Shown in pieces: positions 43,440-52,424 of a DNA stretch of 56,459 bases. A program made the translations under genes and the position numbers. The notes beneath the pieces were generated by a model. The model searched no databases, was not told where the DNA came from, and worked only from the letters and a program-made list of their open reading frames with translations. The stretch's first letter is position 1; every line of letters begins with the position of its first letter. The stretch comes from Prevotella sp. UBA2711 (GTDB lineage Bacteria > Bacteroidota > Bacteroidia > Bacteroidales > Bacteroidaceae), in contig DEKX01000045.1 in NCBI GenBank assembly GCA_002354095.1, positions 1-56,459 of the forward strand. The letters run 5' to 3'.

Positions 43440-44647
43440 AACTTCATAAATTCGTTCATAAATTCATTCAATCTGAGCAATCCGTAGCTGCCGCTGACGC
43501 AACTTTCCTCGTCGTAGTGCTGCACTTCGTCGGGTTCGATTCCTTTGTGCCAGATGATAAACGGCACGGGCTCGTTGACGTGGATGCGCATTTCTACGGG
43601 CGTAGGATGGTCGGGCAATACAGCCACACACACATCTTCCTGCATCTCGTTGATGGCTTCGAGTATGGGCTTGATGAGTCGCTTGTCGAGATAGTCGATG
43701 GCTCGCAACTTCAAGTCCAAGTCACCGTCATGTCCTGCTTCGTCAGTGGCTTCCACATGCACAAAAACGAAATCATCCGTTTTCAGTGCGTCGATAGCAG
43801 CCTGCGCCTTCCCCTCGTAGTTGGTATTAGCCAGTCCGGTAGCTCCAGGCACCTTGATGATGCGCAGTCCTGCGTACTTGCCAATGCCCTGAATCAAATC
43901 AACGGCAGATATGACGGCACCACGCTGGATTTGCGGATACTGCGCCATCAGAGTCTGCATGGAGGGACGGTAGCCGCCACTCCAAGGCCAGATGCTGTTA
44001 GCCTGACGCTCGCCCTTGGCAGCCTTGGCCATATTATAAGGATGCTTTGCCAAGAGCTCCTGCGAACGGAGAATGAGGTCGTTGATGAGGTCGGCTGTTT
44101 CCTGTGCTTCAGGAATCTGTGCCTTAACCAACAAGGGGCGCCAAGGCTCGTTGGGATGATCGTGGGGTGGGGCACACTCGATGTGCTTATTGCCACCCTT
44201 GATGACTAACAGATGGCGATACTGAATACCCGTGATGAACTTAACCCGTTCACTGCCAAGGTGTTCGTTCAAGTATTTGATGAGTACATCGGCATCGGCA
44301 GTTTCCAAGTTGCCACCATTGTGGGTGATGATCTTGCCGTCTTCTATCGTAATGATATTACAGCGGATAGCCATATCATCGTCAGCCATATCGTAGCCGA
44401 TGCTGGCAGCTTCCAAAGGACCGCGACCTTCATACACTTTATTCAAGTCGTAGCCTAAGATAGCCGTATTGGCAACTTCAGAACCAGGAGGGAATCCTTC
44501 GGGCACGGTAATCAGCCGTCCGCAACGACCCTCGCGTGCCAACTGCTCCATATATTGAGGACGAGCGTATTGCAGCAGGGTCTGATTATTTAATCTGGCG
44601 ACAGGATGGTCAGCCATCCCGTCACCTAATATAATAATGTGTTTCAT
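43436..44647 (-). CDS. Cofactor-independent phosphoglycerate-mutase-like protein, proposed homoserine kinase
   Basis: A 403-residue alkaline-phosphatase-superfamily protein: metal site starting IIILGDGMADHPV, then PGSEVANTAILGYD and EGRGPLEAASIG, and the C-terminal EATDEAGHDGDLDLK. Archaeal-type phosphoglycerate mutases (ApgM) have this layout. Bacterial members located in threonine operons form the family annotated as proposed homoserine kinase. Here the gene sits exactly between thrA and thrC with 1-bp and 4-bp overlaps, and no GHMP-type thrB is present, so phosphorylation of homoserine is the most likely role. The end of the protein contains the short duplication MNEFMNEFMKL. Confidence 0.8.
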   Translation of the reverse strand: MKHIIILGDGMADHPVARLNNQTLLQYARPQYMEQLAREGRCGRLITVPEGFPPGSEVANTAILGYDLNKVYEGRGPLEAASIGYDMADDDMAIRCNIITIEDGKIITHNGGNLETADADVLIKYLNEHLGSERVKFITGIQYRHLLVIKGGNKHIECAPPHDHPNEPWRPLLVKAQIPEAQETADLINDLILRSQELLAKHPYNMAKAAKGERQANSIWPWSGGYRPSMQTLMAQYPQIQRGAVISAVDLIQGIGKYAGLRIIKVPGATGLANTNYEGKAQAAIDALKTDDFVFVHVEATDEAGHDGDLDLKLRAIDYLDKRLIKPILEAINEMQEDVCVAVLPDHPTPVEMRIHVNEPVPFIIWHKGIEPDEVQHYDEESCVSGSYGLLRLNEFMNEFMKL

Positions 44648-47109
44648 CAGATATTGGCAATACTCATGATGTTAGCAAATACGCCGGCAGCTGTTACGGC
44701 AGCACCAGCGCCATAGCCTTGAATCAGCATGGGATATTCCTTATAGCGTTCTGTTGTGAGCAGTACGATATTGTTGGAACCTTCCAAGGGGTAGAAGGGA
44801 TGGTCAGAGGGCACTTCTTTCAGTGCTACGCTCGTCTTGAAGTCTGACGGGTCTTGCTCGTTAGCCTCCATCGTAGCCACGAAGCGCCAACGCTTGCCTT
44901 CTGCCTCGAGAACCTTACGACGAGCCTCAAAGTCGGCATCCAGTTCAGGCAGACGCTTCCAGAAGTCGTCCAAACTGCCTTCAAAATAATCGTTGGGCAC
45001 GAACAGATGTTTTTCTACATCGTCCTGTTCTACCTTATAACCAGCTTCTCGAGTGAGAATCACCAACTTACGAATCACGTCAGTACCACTGAGGTCGATA
45101 CGTGGGTCGGGTTCGGAATAACGCTGTTCCTTGGCACGGCGAACGGTCTCGGAGAATGGTACATCGGCAGCTATCTCGTTGAAAATGAAATTAAGGGTTC
45201 CTGAGAGGATGGCCTCAATCTTCAGAATCTTGTCGCCCGAGTTGCAGAGGTCGTTGATGGTACCGATAATAGGCAGACCGGCACCTACATTGGTCTCATA
45301 GCGGAACCATACACCGCGGTCGCGTGCTGTCTGCTTCAGCTTGATATAGCTGTCATAGTCGCTGGAGGCAGCAATCTTGTTGGCAGCCACCACACTGATG
45401 TTATGTTCCAGGAAGGTCTGGTAGAGTGTAGCTATCTGACGACTTGCCGTACAATCGACGAAGACACTGTTGAAGATATTCATCTTCACAATCTCATCGC
45501 GCATGTGGTCGGTATCGGCAGGATAGCCGGCACGCAGAATCTGCATATAATTATCGAGGTCGATACCATCGCGGTCCAATACGAAGTTTTCGACATCGGA
45601 GATACCTACCACGTTCAGCTTCAGGCGACGTGACTGCATGAGGAACTGCTGCTGTGTGCGAATCTGCTCAAGCAGCATGCCACCAACCGTTCCGATGCCA
45701 CAGATAAAGATGTTGAGCACCTTGTATTCCGACAGGAAGAACGAATCGTGCAGCACGTTGAGCGACTTGCGTAGGAATTTGCCGTCAACGACAAACGAGA
45801 TGTTGGTCTCGGAAGCACCCTGAGCACAGGCAATCACGGAGATACCAGAGCGTCCCAATGTGCCAAACAGCTTACCGGCAATACCTGGTGTCTGCTTCAT
45901 GTTCTCGCCTACGATGGCGATGGTAGCCAATCCGCTTTCCACCTGCATGGGGAACATGGCTCCCGTTTCGATTTCCTTGGCAAACTCGGCATTCAGAACC
46001 TCGGCAGCGGCCTGGGCATCCTCGTCGCGCACACCGATAGAGGTGGAGTTCTCCGACGAAGCCTGCGATACCATGAACACGCTGATACCCTTATTGGCAA
46101 GCGTCGTGAAGATGCGGCGATTGACACCAATGACACCCACCATCGACAGACCTGTTACGGTGATGAGCGATGTGCCCTTGATGCTGGATATACCCTTAAT
46201 GGGCTTGTTGTCGTCTTCTATTTTTTCCTTGATCAGGGTTCCTGGATGTTCAGGATTAAAGGTATTCTTCACCCTGATGGGGATGTTCTTCACACATACG
46301 GGATAGATTGTGGGAGGATAGATAACCTTTGCGCCAAAGTTGCAAAGCTCCATCGCCTCGATGTACGACAGTTCGTTGATGGTGTATGCGCTCTTGATGA
46401 CCTTCGGGTCGGCAGTCATGAATCCGTCAACATCCGTCCAAATCTCCAATACCTCGGCATTCAGCACGGCGGCTATAATCGAGGCAGTATAGTCAGAACC
46501 GCCACGGCCCAAGTTCGTCGTCTCGTGGCTGTCGCGGTCACGAGCGATAAATCCTGGAACAACGTAGATGGTTTTCTCGTTCAAATCCTTGAAGGCCTCC
46601 TTCACCAGCTGGGTGGTCAGTTCGGCATCAATCACGTGCTTGCCCTGCTTCTTCTCCGTGCGGATGAAGTCACGGCTGTTCATTCTGACGCCGTTCTTTA
46701 CCATCGCCGCTACAATGTGCGACGAGAGGCGCTCACCATACGATACGATAGTGTCCTCCGTCTTCTTCGACAGGTCGTGAATCAGATAGACACCATAATA
46801 GATGCTCTTCAACTGGTCGAAGAGCTGGTCAACATTGTTAAATAAGTCAACTCGCTTTTTGTCATCGGTGATGATGGCATCGATCATCTGGTGGTGGCGT
46901 GTCACCATCGCGTCGAATTCCTCACGATAGCGATCGTCGCCCTGCTTGGCCATTCGTGATGTGGCTATCAGGCGGTCGGTGATACCATCGAGTGCACTTA
47001 CTACTACTACGACAGGTTGCGTCCGAGCCTCTGTCTCCACAATTTTCTTCAAGCTTAAAATGCTTTTTACGGAACCTACGGACGTTCCGCCAAATTTCAT
47101 TACTTTCAT
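44647..47109 (-). CDS. thrA: Bifunctional aspartokinase / homoserine dehydrogenase
   Basis: About 820 residues from ATG 47109-47107 (MKVMKFGGTSVGSVKSI). Sixty-seven further in-frame codons upstream are rejected because they run through the promoter. The aspartokinase domain (~1-290, FGGTSVG and TTNLGRGGSDYTA) is followed by ACT regulatory domains (~310-460). The homoserine dehydrogenase domain (~465-820) has the Rossmann motif IFICGIGTVGGMLLEQI, the catalytic-region pattern NVGAGLPIIGTINDL and YSEPDPRIDLSG. It catalyses the first and third steps of threonine biosynthesis. It is the first gene of the thrA-apgM-thrC operon, with its own promoter. Confidence 0.93.
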   Translation of the reverse strand: MKVMKFGGTSVGSVKSILSLKKIVETEARTQPVVVVVSALDGITDRLIATSRMAKQGDDRYREEFDAMVTRHHQMIDAIITDDKKRVDLFNNVDQLFDQLKSIYYGVYLIHDLSKKTEDTIVSYGERLSSHIVAAMVKNGVRMNSRDFIRTEKKQGKHVIDAELTTQLVKEAFKDLNEKTIYVVPGFIARDRDSHETTNLGRGGSDYTASIIAAVLNAEVLEIWTDVDGFMTADPKVIKSAYTINELSYIEAMELCNFGAKVIYPPTIYPVCVKNIPIRVKNTFNPEHPGTLIKEKIEDDNKPIKGISSIKGTSLITVTGLSMVGVIGVNRRIFTTLANKGISVFMVSQASSENSTSIGVRDEDAQAAAEVLNAEFAKEIETGAMFPMQVESGLATIAIVGENMKQTPGIAGKLFGTLGRSGISVIACAQGASETNISFVVDGKFLRKSLNVLHDSFFLSEYKVLNIFICGIGTVGGMLLEQIRTQQQFLMQSRRLKLNVVGISDVENFVLDRDGIDLDNYMQILRAGYPADTDHMRDEIVKMNIFNSVFVDCTASRQIATLYQTFLEHNISVVAANKIAASSDYDSYIKLKQTARDRGVWFRYETNVGAGLPIIGTINDLCNSGDKILKIEAILSGTLNFIFNEIAADVPFSETVRRAKEQRYSEPDPRIDLSGTDVIRKLVILTREAGYKVEQDDVEKHLFVPNDYFEGSLDDFWKRLPELDADFEARRKVLEAEGKRWRFVATMEANEQDPSDFKTSVALKEVPSDHPFYPLEGSNNIVLLTTERYKEYPMLIQGYGAGAAVTAAGVFANIMSIANI

Positions 47110-47175
47110 ATTTCTATGCAATTTATCTTGCCTGATGGTACCCTTTAACAATGAGGGATTACTCCAACGGCGCGA

Positions 47176-47206
47176 CAAAATTACAAAAAAGCCTTTAAAC
47201 AACAAA
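47176..47206 (-). promoter_or_regulatory. thrA operon promoter
   Basis: On the minus strand TTTG (47206-47203), a 19-nt spacer and TAATTTTG (47183-47176) give a start near 47170 and a leader of about 60 nt. No long threonine/isoleucine-rich leader peptide was found in this leader. Confidence 0.75.
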
Positions 47207-47208
47207 GA

Positions 47209-47234
47209 AAAAGCGAGGTTTTTTGCCTCGCTCT
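47209..47234 (-). terminator. Terminator after the downstream acyl-CoA synthetase gene
   Basis: AGCGAGG (47212-47218) and CCTCGCT (47226-47232) form a 7-bp stem around a T-rich loop; on the minus strand the stem is followed by a U run (TTTTTCTTTG). It lies immediately upstream of the thrA promoter and insulates the two units. Confidence 0.8.
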
Positions 47235-47242
47235 TATTATAA

Positions 47243-48904
47243 TTAGGTATATAGGAATCGTTTGATACTGCGTTTGGGTGTTTTGGCGAACTCCTCCGTA
47301 CGAATTTCAATTTCCGTTATCTTTTCGTAGCCAGGCAGTTGCTCGTTCAGTTGCTGGCGGTTCTGTTCCATAATGTTTTTGAGGTCACTCTCATTGAGGT
47401 TCAGGTTCTTTGCCTCGTCATAATCGGGATAGACCAAACCTACCAGCTTTGTGTCACGCTGCACCACAACACTCTCGACTACCATCGCCATCGAATTCAG
47501 TTTGTCTTCTATTTCTTCAGGATAGATATTCTGCCCGTTGGGACCCAGCAGCATGTTCTTGGAACGTCCGTTGATAAACACGTTGCCGTCCCAATCCATC
47601 GTGCCCAGGTCGCCCGTATGATACCATCCCTCTTCATCAAGTGTCTCTTTGGTGGCTTCCTCGTTCTTGTAATAGCCCAACATCACGTTCAGTCCACGAG
47701 CCAAAATCTCGCCAGGCTTATGGGCTGGGTCACTACTGTTAATCTTGACCTCCATGTGGTAGGCAGCCTGTCCGCACGAACCCTGAGCGAACGTTTGCCA
47801 GTCGCGATAGCAGATAATGGGAGCACACTCCGTGGCACCATAGCCCACGGTGTAGGGGAATTCTATTTTCTTGAGGAAAGACTCCACTTCCTGATTGAAG
47901 GCAGCGCCTCCGATAATGACTTCATACAGCTCTCCACCGAATGCCTTTACTACTTCCTTACAAATCATCTGGCGCACCTTCTTCGAGATGACAGGCATCG
48001 ACAACAGCAGGCGCATGCGATTGTTCTGTATCTTGGGGAATACCTTCTTACGGATAATCTTCTCGATGACCAGCGGTACGGCAATGATAATCTTTGGCTT
48101 GATTTCGGCAAATGCCTGTGCAATGATGGCTGGCGAGGGGATGCGGTTCAGATAGTAAACATGGCAACCATGCATGAACTCGAAAATGAACTCGAACGCC
48201 ATGCCGTACATGTGGGCCATAGGAAGTATGGAGATGATGCGGTCGCCCGTATTGATAATCTTTCCTAAAACATATTCAGCAAAGTCGTAGTTCGACCACA
48301 GGGCACGGTAGGGAACCATCACGCCCTTGGAGAATCCGGTAGTTCCACTGGTATAGTTGATCATGGCCAATTCCTCGCCATTCTCTTCTATATAATAATG
48401 TACGTGTTCCTTACGGAAATACTTAGGATATTTCTTGCCGTACAGTTCGTTCAGATGCTCGCGGGCATACGTCAACTTGTCCGTTCTCGACACCATCAGC
48501 GAATAGTCGGGATTGTTGATGATACCTTCCAGATGCGGCATCTGTGTAGGGTCAATTTGCGTGGCAACATGATCGCCGACGAAGAGCAGTTTGGCATCCG
48601 AGTGGTTCACGATGTTGTGAATCTGGTCGGCCATGAACTCATGGAGAATAGGCACAGCCACAGCTCCGTATGTCAGTGTTGCCAGGAAGGCTACAGCCCA
48701 TTGGCTGCTGTTACGTCCGCAGAGGGCAATCTTGTCGCCTTTTACTACACCGCAATTCTCAAACAGGATGTGCAGTTTTTCTATCTTACGTGCTACATCA
48801 TGGTATTGCAGAGTAGCCCCTTTATAGTCAGTCAGTGCATCCAAATCCCAGTGGTCGATGACGCTCTGCTCTATGATTTTGTTGAAACTTGGTACGTTTT
48901 CCAT
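47243..48904 (-). CDS. Long-chain fatty acid--CoA ligase-like AMP-binding enzyme (copy 2)
   Basis: A 553-residue adenylate-forming enzyme: P-loop-like INYTSGTTGFSKGV, GYGATECAP, YHTGDLG and a C-terminal hinge with INGRSKNMLLGPNGQNIYPEE. It activates a fatty acid to acyl-AMP and then acyl-CoA, cytoplasmic or membrane-associated. It is a clear tandem duplicate of the preceding gene (48917-50575), which is 12 nt upstream on the same strand. The C-terminal lysine region (FAKTPKRSIKRFLY) is conserved in both copies. Chain-length preference cannot be read from the sequence. Confidence 0.85.
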   Translation of the reverse strand: MENVPSFNKIIEQSVIDHWDLDALTDYKGATLQYHDVARKIEKLHILFENCGVVKGDKIALCGRNSSQWAVAFLATLTYGAVAVPILHEFMADQIHNIVNHSDAKLLFVGDHVATQIDPTQMPHLEGIINNPDYSLMVSRTDKLTYAREHLNELYGKKYPKYFRKEHVHYYIEENGEELAMINYTSGTTGFSKGVMVPYRALWSNYDFAEYVLGKIINTGDRIISILPMAHMYGMAFEFIFEFMHGCHVYYLNRIPSPAIIAQAFAEIKPKIIIAVPLVIEKIIRKKVFPKIQNNRMRLLLSMPVISKKVRQMICKEVVKAFGGELYEVIIGGAAFNQEVESFLKKIEFPYTVGYGATECAPIICYRDWQTFAQGSCGQAAYHMEVKINSSDPAHKPGEILARGLNVMLGYYKNEEATKETLDEEGWYHTGDLGTMDWDGNVFINGRSKNMLLGPNGQNIYPEEIEDKLNSMAMVVESVVVQRDTKLVGLVYPDYDEAKNLNLNESDLKNIMEQNRQQLNEQLPGYEKITEIEIRTEEFAKTPKRSIKRFLYT

Positions 48905-48916
48905 ATTCTAATTCGA

Positions 48917-50575
48917 TTATTTATATAAGTAGCGTTTAATACTCTTCTTCGGTGTTTTTTCAAATTCCTCCTCGCGTATTTCAATAGCCTGCAGCCTACT
49001 GTAAGGAGGCAGTATCTCGTTCAGTTGCTGACGGTTCTCTTCCATCACGTTTTCCAAATCTTCAGCACTGAATCCCATCTCTTTTGCTTCGTCATAATCG
49101 GGATAGACCAGACCTACAAGGTGATCGCCCCGCTGAACGATGATGCATTCGCTGACCATGGTCAGTGAGCCGAGCTTGTCTTCGATTTCTTCGGGATAGA
49201 CATTCTGTCCGTTGGCTCCCAAGAGCATATTCTTCAAACGTCCTCTGATAAAGAGGTGACCGTCCTCAGAGAGTGTTCCCAAATCGCCAGTATGATACCA
49301 GCCTTGCTCGTCGATGGCCTTACGGCTGGCTTCTTCGTTCTTATAATAGCCCAACATCACGTTGACACCTTTGGTGACGATTTCGCCTGGAATGTCGTGT
49401 GGGTCGTTCGATAGGATTTTCACCTCCATGCGGTCAACTGCCGTACCACACGAACCCGAAACAAAATCATGATAGTCGCTGTAGGTAATCAGTGGAGCAC
49501 ACTCGGTGGTGCCATAGCCTACCGTGATGGGGAAATCTATGTCCAACAGGAATTTCTCAATCTCCTGGTTCAGCGGCGCGCCACCCACTATCACTTCATA
49601 CGCTTCGCCACCGAAGGCAGCATACACCTCCTGGCAGATACGCTCTTTGACCTTCTTGGACACCACAGGCATCTGCAAGAGAATCTTGAAGGCATTGCTT
49701 TGAATCTTGGGGAAAACACGCTTGCGGATAATCTTCTCTATAATAAGAGGTACAGCCACAATGAGATGGGGCTTGATAGATTTGAAAGCCTCTGCTATCA
49801 ACGAGGGTGACGGCAGTCGGGTGAGGAAATACAGATGATATCCGGCACAGAAAGGAAACAGGAATTCAATGGCCTGACCATACATGTGGGCCATGGGCAG
49901 AATACTCAGCATACGACTGAACTTAGGCATTTTCATTCCTAATCGGTCAATACAGAATTTTACATTGCCCCACAATGCGCGATAGGGTATCATGACTCCC
50001 TTTGAAAAACCGGTCGTACCGCTGGTATAGTTCAGCATACACAGCTCGTCGGGATCGTCCATATACCAATTGATGTGTTCAGACCGGAAAGCCATCGGAT
50101 ATTTTTCGCCGAAAAGCTGGTTCAGATGTTCACGCGCATCCATCAACTTTTCATTTCTACAAGTATGCAGCGAGAAGTCAGGCAAATTGAAGATGCCTTC
50201 CAAATGAGGCATTTCCTTTGCGTCGATAACGTTGACAATATAATCACCCACAAACAGCAGTTTGCTCTCTGAGTGATTGACAATGTTATGAATCTGTTCG
50301 CCATTAAACTCGTGTAAGATAGGAACTATCACAGCACCATAGGTCAGTGTTGCCAAATAGGCTACAGCCCAATGGGCTGAGTTACGACCACATACGGCAA
50401 TGCGGTCTCCCTTTTGAATGCCTGATGCTTCCATCATGATATGTAACTTCTCAATCTTACGGGCTACATCATGATATTGCAAAGTAGTTCCTTTATAATC
50501 TGTTAGGGCATCGAGCAGCCAGTTCTCTTTTATTGTCTGGACAATATAGGAGTTAAAACTAGGTATGTCGTTCAT
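48917..50575 (-). CDS. Long-chain fatty acid--CoA ligase-like AMP-binding enzyme (copy 1)
   Basis: About 552 residues from ATG 50575-50573 (MNDIPSFNSYIVQTI). The upstream in-frame extension (59 codons) crosses the promoter and is rejected. Motifs: LNYTSGTTGFSKGV, GYGTTECAPL, YHTGDLG and LKNMLLGANGQNVYPEE. It shares almost every motif with the following gene, starting from the near-identical DALTDYKG and LQYHDVARKIEKLH, so the pair arose by duplication. It has its own strong promoter and is probably the first gene of a two-gene operon. Confidence 0.85.
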   Translation of the reverse strand: MNDIPSFNSYIVQTIKENWLLDALTDYKGTTLQYHDVARKIEKLHIMMEASGIQKGDRIAVCGRNSAHWAVAYLATLTYGAVIVPILHEFNGEQIHNIVNHSESKLLFVGDYIVNVIDAKEMPHLEGIFNLPDFSLHTCRNEKLMDAREHLNQLFGEKYPMAFRSEHINWYMDDPDELCMLNYTSGTTGFSKGVMIPYRALWGNVKFCIDRLGMKMPKFSRMLSILPMAHMYGQAIEFLFPFCAGYHLYFLTRLPSPSLIAEAFKSIKPHLIVAVPLIIEKIIRKRVFPKIQSNAFKILLQMPVVSKKVKERICQEVYAAFGGEAYEVIVGGAPLNQEIEKFLLDIDFPITVGYGTTECAPLITYSDYHDFVSGSCGTAVDRMEVKILSNDPHDIPGEIVTKGVNVMLGYYKNEEASRKAIDEQGWYHTGDLGTLSEDGHLFIRGRLKNMLLGANGQNVYPEEIEDKLGSLTMVSECIIVQRGDHLVGLVYPDYDEAKEMGFSAEDLENVMEENRQQLNEILPPYSRLQAIEIREEEFEKTPKKSIKRYLYK

Positions 50576-50598
50576 TGCACAATTTTCAAAATTTTGTG

Positions 50599-50629
50599 CA
50601 AAGGTAATATCTTTCCTGCACATTTCAAA
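50599..50629 (-). promoter_or_regulatory. Promoter of the tandem acyl-CoA synthetase genes
   Basis: On the minus strand TTTG (50629-50626), a 19-nt spacer and TACCTTTG (50606-50599) match the consensus exactly, 24 bp before the start codon. Confidence 0.82.
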
Positions 50630-50723
50630 AAAAAATGTGCAGTATTTTATGATAATCAGTAAAAATAGTAGAAAAAAGGGAAAAATGAACAATTGGAAGC
50701 GGTTAGTACTGGGCTGTTTTTGG

Positions 50724-50776
50724 GAGTGCACTCGGGAAAAAACAGAGTGCACTCAAAAAAGTTTTCGAGTGCACTC
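50724..50776. repeat. Three phased copies of the palindrome GAGTGCACTC
   Basis: Perfect 10-bp palindromes at 50724-50733, 50745-50754 and 50767-50776, with start-to-start spacing 21 and 22 bp. They lie between the arabinofuranosidase stop (50805) and the acyl-CoA synthetase promoter (-33 at 50629). The copies can also pair with each other, with 11-12 nt loops and T-rich sequence after them on the minus strand, so they may work as terminators as well as operators. Confidence 0.65.
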
Positions 50777-50804
50777 CAAAAAGTTTCCTATAAATATCGC
50801 TTGA

Positions 50805-52397
50805 TTATTCCAACGTCAATACGACAATGCTCTTGGCTGGAATCTTAGCGGTGAGCACGTCACCCTTCAGATTGGCGTTCTTGAAATCTACAGGAGCCAC
50901 CTTGTCGGTATGCTGGAAATCGTTGTAATCATCCACCTTTTTCGAAGTGAGAACACGACCCTTGACGGTCTTTGCCTTACAACCTTCCATCTTCACCTCA
51001 ATGGTCTTGTCTGTATCAAGACTGACATTGGTAAGTGACAGGATAATCTTGCCATCCTTGGTCTTGGCTGCCGAAGCAGAAAGGAGTGGGAGAGGGCGAT
51101 AGCCTGCATCCTTGGCATTCTCCTTTTCCTTAAAGTAGGCCTTGCTTACCTGAATGATTTCGCTGTCGATATCAATGGGCAAGTATGTAGCCTCCTGGAA
51201 TGGAGTGTACATCTCGAAGACGTGATAGGTAGGAGTCAGCACCATGTGGCCTGTGCCTTCCTGGTCGGTCAGAATCATCGATTGCAGTACATTGACAATT
51301 TGTGCGATATTAGCCATCTTCACGCGATCGGCATGGCGATGGAACACATTCAGTGAAAGGGCTGCAACAAACGCATCACGTAATGCATTCTGCTGGTAAA
51401 GATGACCTGGAATAGTGCCAGGTTCTTCGTCCCACCAGGTGCCCCATTCATCAACCAACAGACCGATGGTGTTCTTGGGGTCTTTCTCGTCCATGATGGC
51501 TTTGTGCTTCTTAATCACTTCTTCAATCTCCAGGCACTTGCCGAGCGCCCAGTAATACTGGTCGTTATCGAAATTGATGGCAGAGCCTTTGGAACCTTCC
51601 CATCCTGAGCAGGTGTAATAGTGCAGACTGATTCCCTGCATCAACTTACCGATATTCGTCATCAGGACCTTCGTCCAATTGTAGTCATAATCGGAAGCAC
51701 CACTGGCAATACGATAGAGTTTGTTATCGCCCTGATCGCGCAGATAGGTATTGAACTTACGGAATTCGTTGCTGTAGTATTCGGGAGTCATGTTACCGCC
51801 ACAACCCCAGGCTTCATTTCCGATTCCGAAATATTTCACCTTCCAAGCCTTATCCCTGCCATTCTGGCGGCGCAGACGTGCCATGGGCGTATCACCGTCG
51901 CTGGTCATATACTCCACCCACTGGGCCATTTCCTTCACCGTACCCGAACCTACATTACCACTAATATAAGGCTCGCATCCCAGCATCTCGCAAAGATTTA
52001 GGAATTCGTGGGTACCGAAAGAGTTGTCCTCGATAGTTCCACCCCAGTTGTTATTGCGAAGTGACGGGCGTTGACTCTTGGGACCGATACCGTCCATCCA
52101 GTGATAGTCATCAGCGAAACAGCCACCGGGCCAGCGCAATACAGGAATATGCAGTTTCTGCAATGCCTCGAACACATCTTTTCTATATCCTTTGATGTTG
52201 GGGATAGGCGAGTTTTCGCCTACCCACAGTCCGCCATAGATACAGGAGCCAAGATGCTCAGAGAACTGACCATAGATTTCACGATTGATTTTCGCACCGG
52301 GCTTGTCAGCGTGCAGCTTGGCCTTGACGGCATCGTCGGCTGATGCGGAAAGGGTTATTGCCGAGGCAATAAACAGGGTTGATAGTAATTTCCTCAT
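50805..52397 (-). CDS. abfA: Secreted alpha-L-arabinofuranosidase (GH51)
   Basis: A 530-residue protein with signal peptide (LLSTLFIASAITLSASA, then DD). GH51 features: LRWPGGCFADDYHW, acid/base Glu195 in GIGNEAWGCGG and nucleophile Glu317 in LLVDEWGTWW. The N-terminal barrel is followed by a C-terminal beta domain with NVSLDTDKTIEVKMEG. It releases terminal L-arabinose from arabinan or arabinoxylan side chains in the periplasm, feeding the AraA/AraB pathway in the same operon. The gene lies 27 nt after the DUF4421-like gene. Confidence 0.92.
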   Translation of the reverse strand: MRKLLSTLFIASAITLSASADDAVKAKLHADKPGAKINREIYGQFSEHLGSCIYGGLWVGENSPIPNIKGYRKDVFEALQKLHIPVLRWPGGCFADDYHWMDGIGPKSQRPSLRNNNWGGTIEDNSFGTHEFLNLCEMLGCEPYISGNVGSGTVKEMAQWVEYMTSDGDTPMARLRRQNGRDKAWKVKYFGIGNEAWGCGGNMTPEYYSNEFRKFNTYLRDQGDNKLYRIASGASDYDYNWTKVLMTNIGKLMQGISLHYYTCSGWEGSKGSAINFDNDQYYWALGKCLEIEEVIKKHKAIMDEKDPKNTIGLLVDEWGTWWDEEPGTIPGHLYQQNALRDAFVAALSLNVFHRHADRVKMANIAQIVNVLQSMILTDQEGTGHMVLTPTYHVFEMYTPFQEATYLPIDIDSEIIQVSKAYFKEKENAKDAGYRPLPLLSASAAKTKDGKIILSLTNVSLDTDKTIEVKMEGCKAKTVKGRVLTSKKVDDYNDFQHTDKVAPVDFKNANLKGDVLTAKIPAKSIVVLTLE

Positions 52398-52424
52398 GTT
52401 GTTTCAGTTTTTATTGTTATGTGA

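Noticed and set aside
47110..47310. N-terminal extension of thrA by 67 codons
   Set aside because: The extension spans the TTTG-N19-TAATTTTG promoter and is not family sequence; MKVMKFGGTSVG is the normal start.
50576..50752. N-terminal extension of the first acyl-CoA synthetase by 59 codons
   Set aside because: It runs across the consensus promoter at 50599-50629; the family starts at MNDIPSF.
50724..50776. A possible short CRISPR-like array
   Set aside because: The repeat unit is only a 10-bp palindrome, spacers are 11-12 bp and AT-rich, and no cas gene is present.
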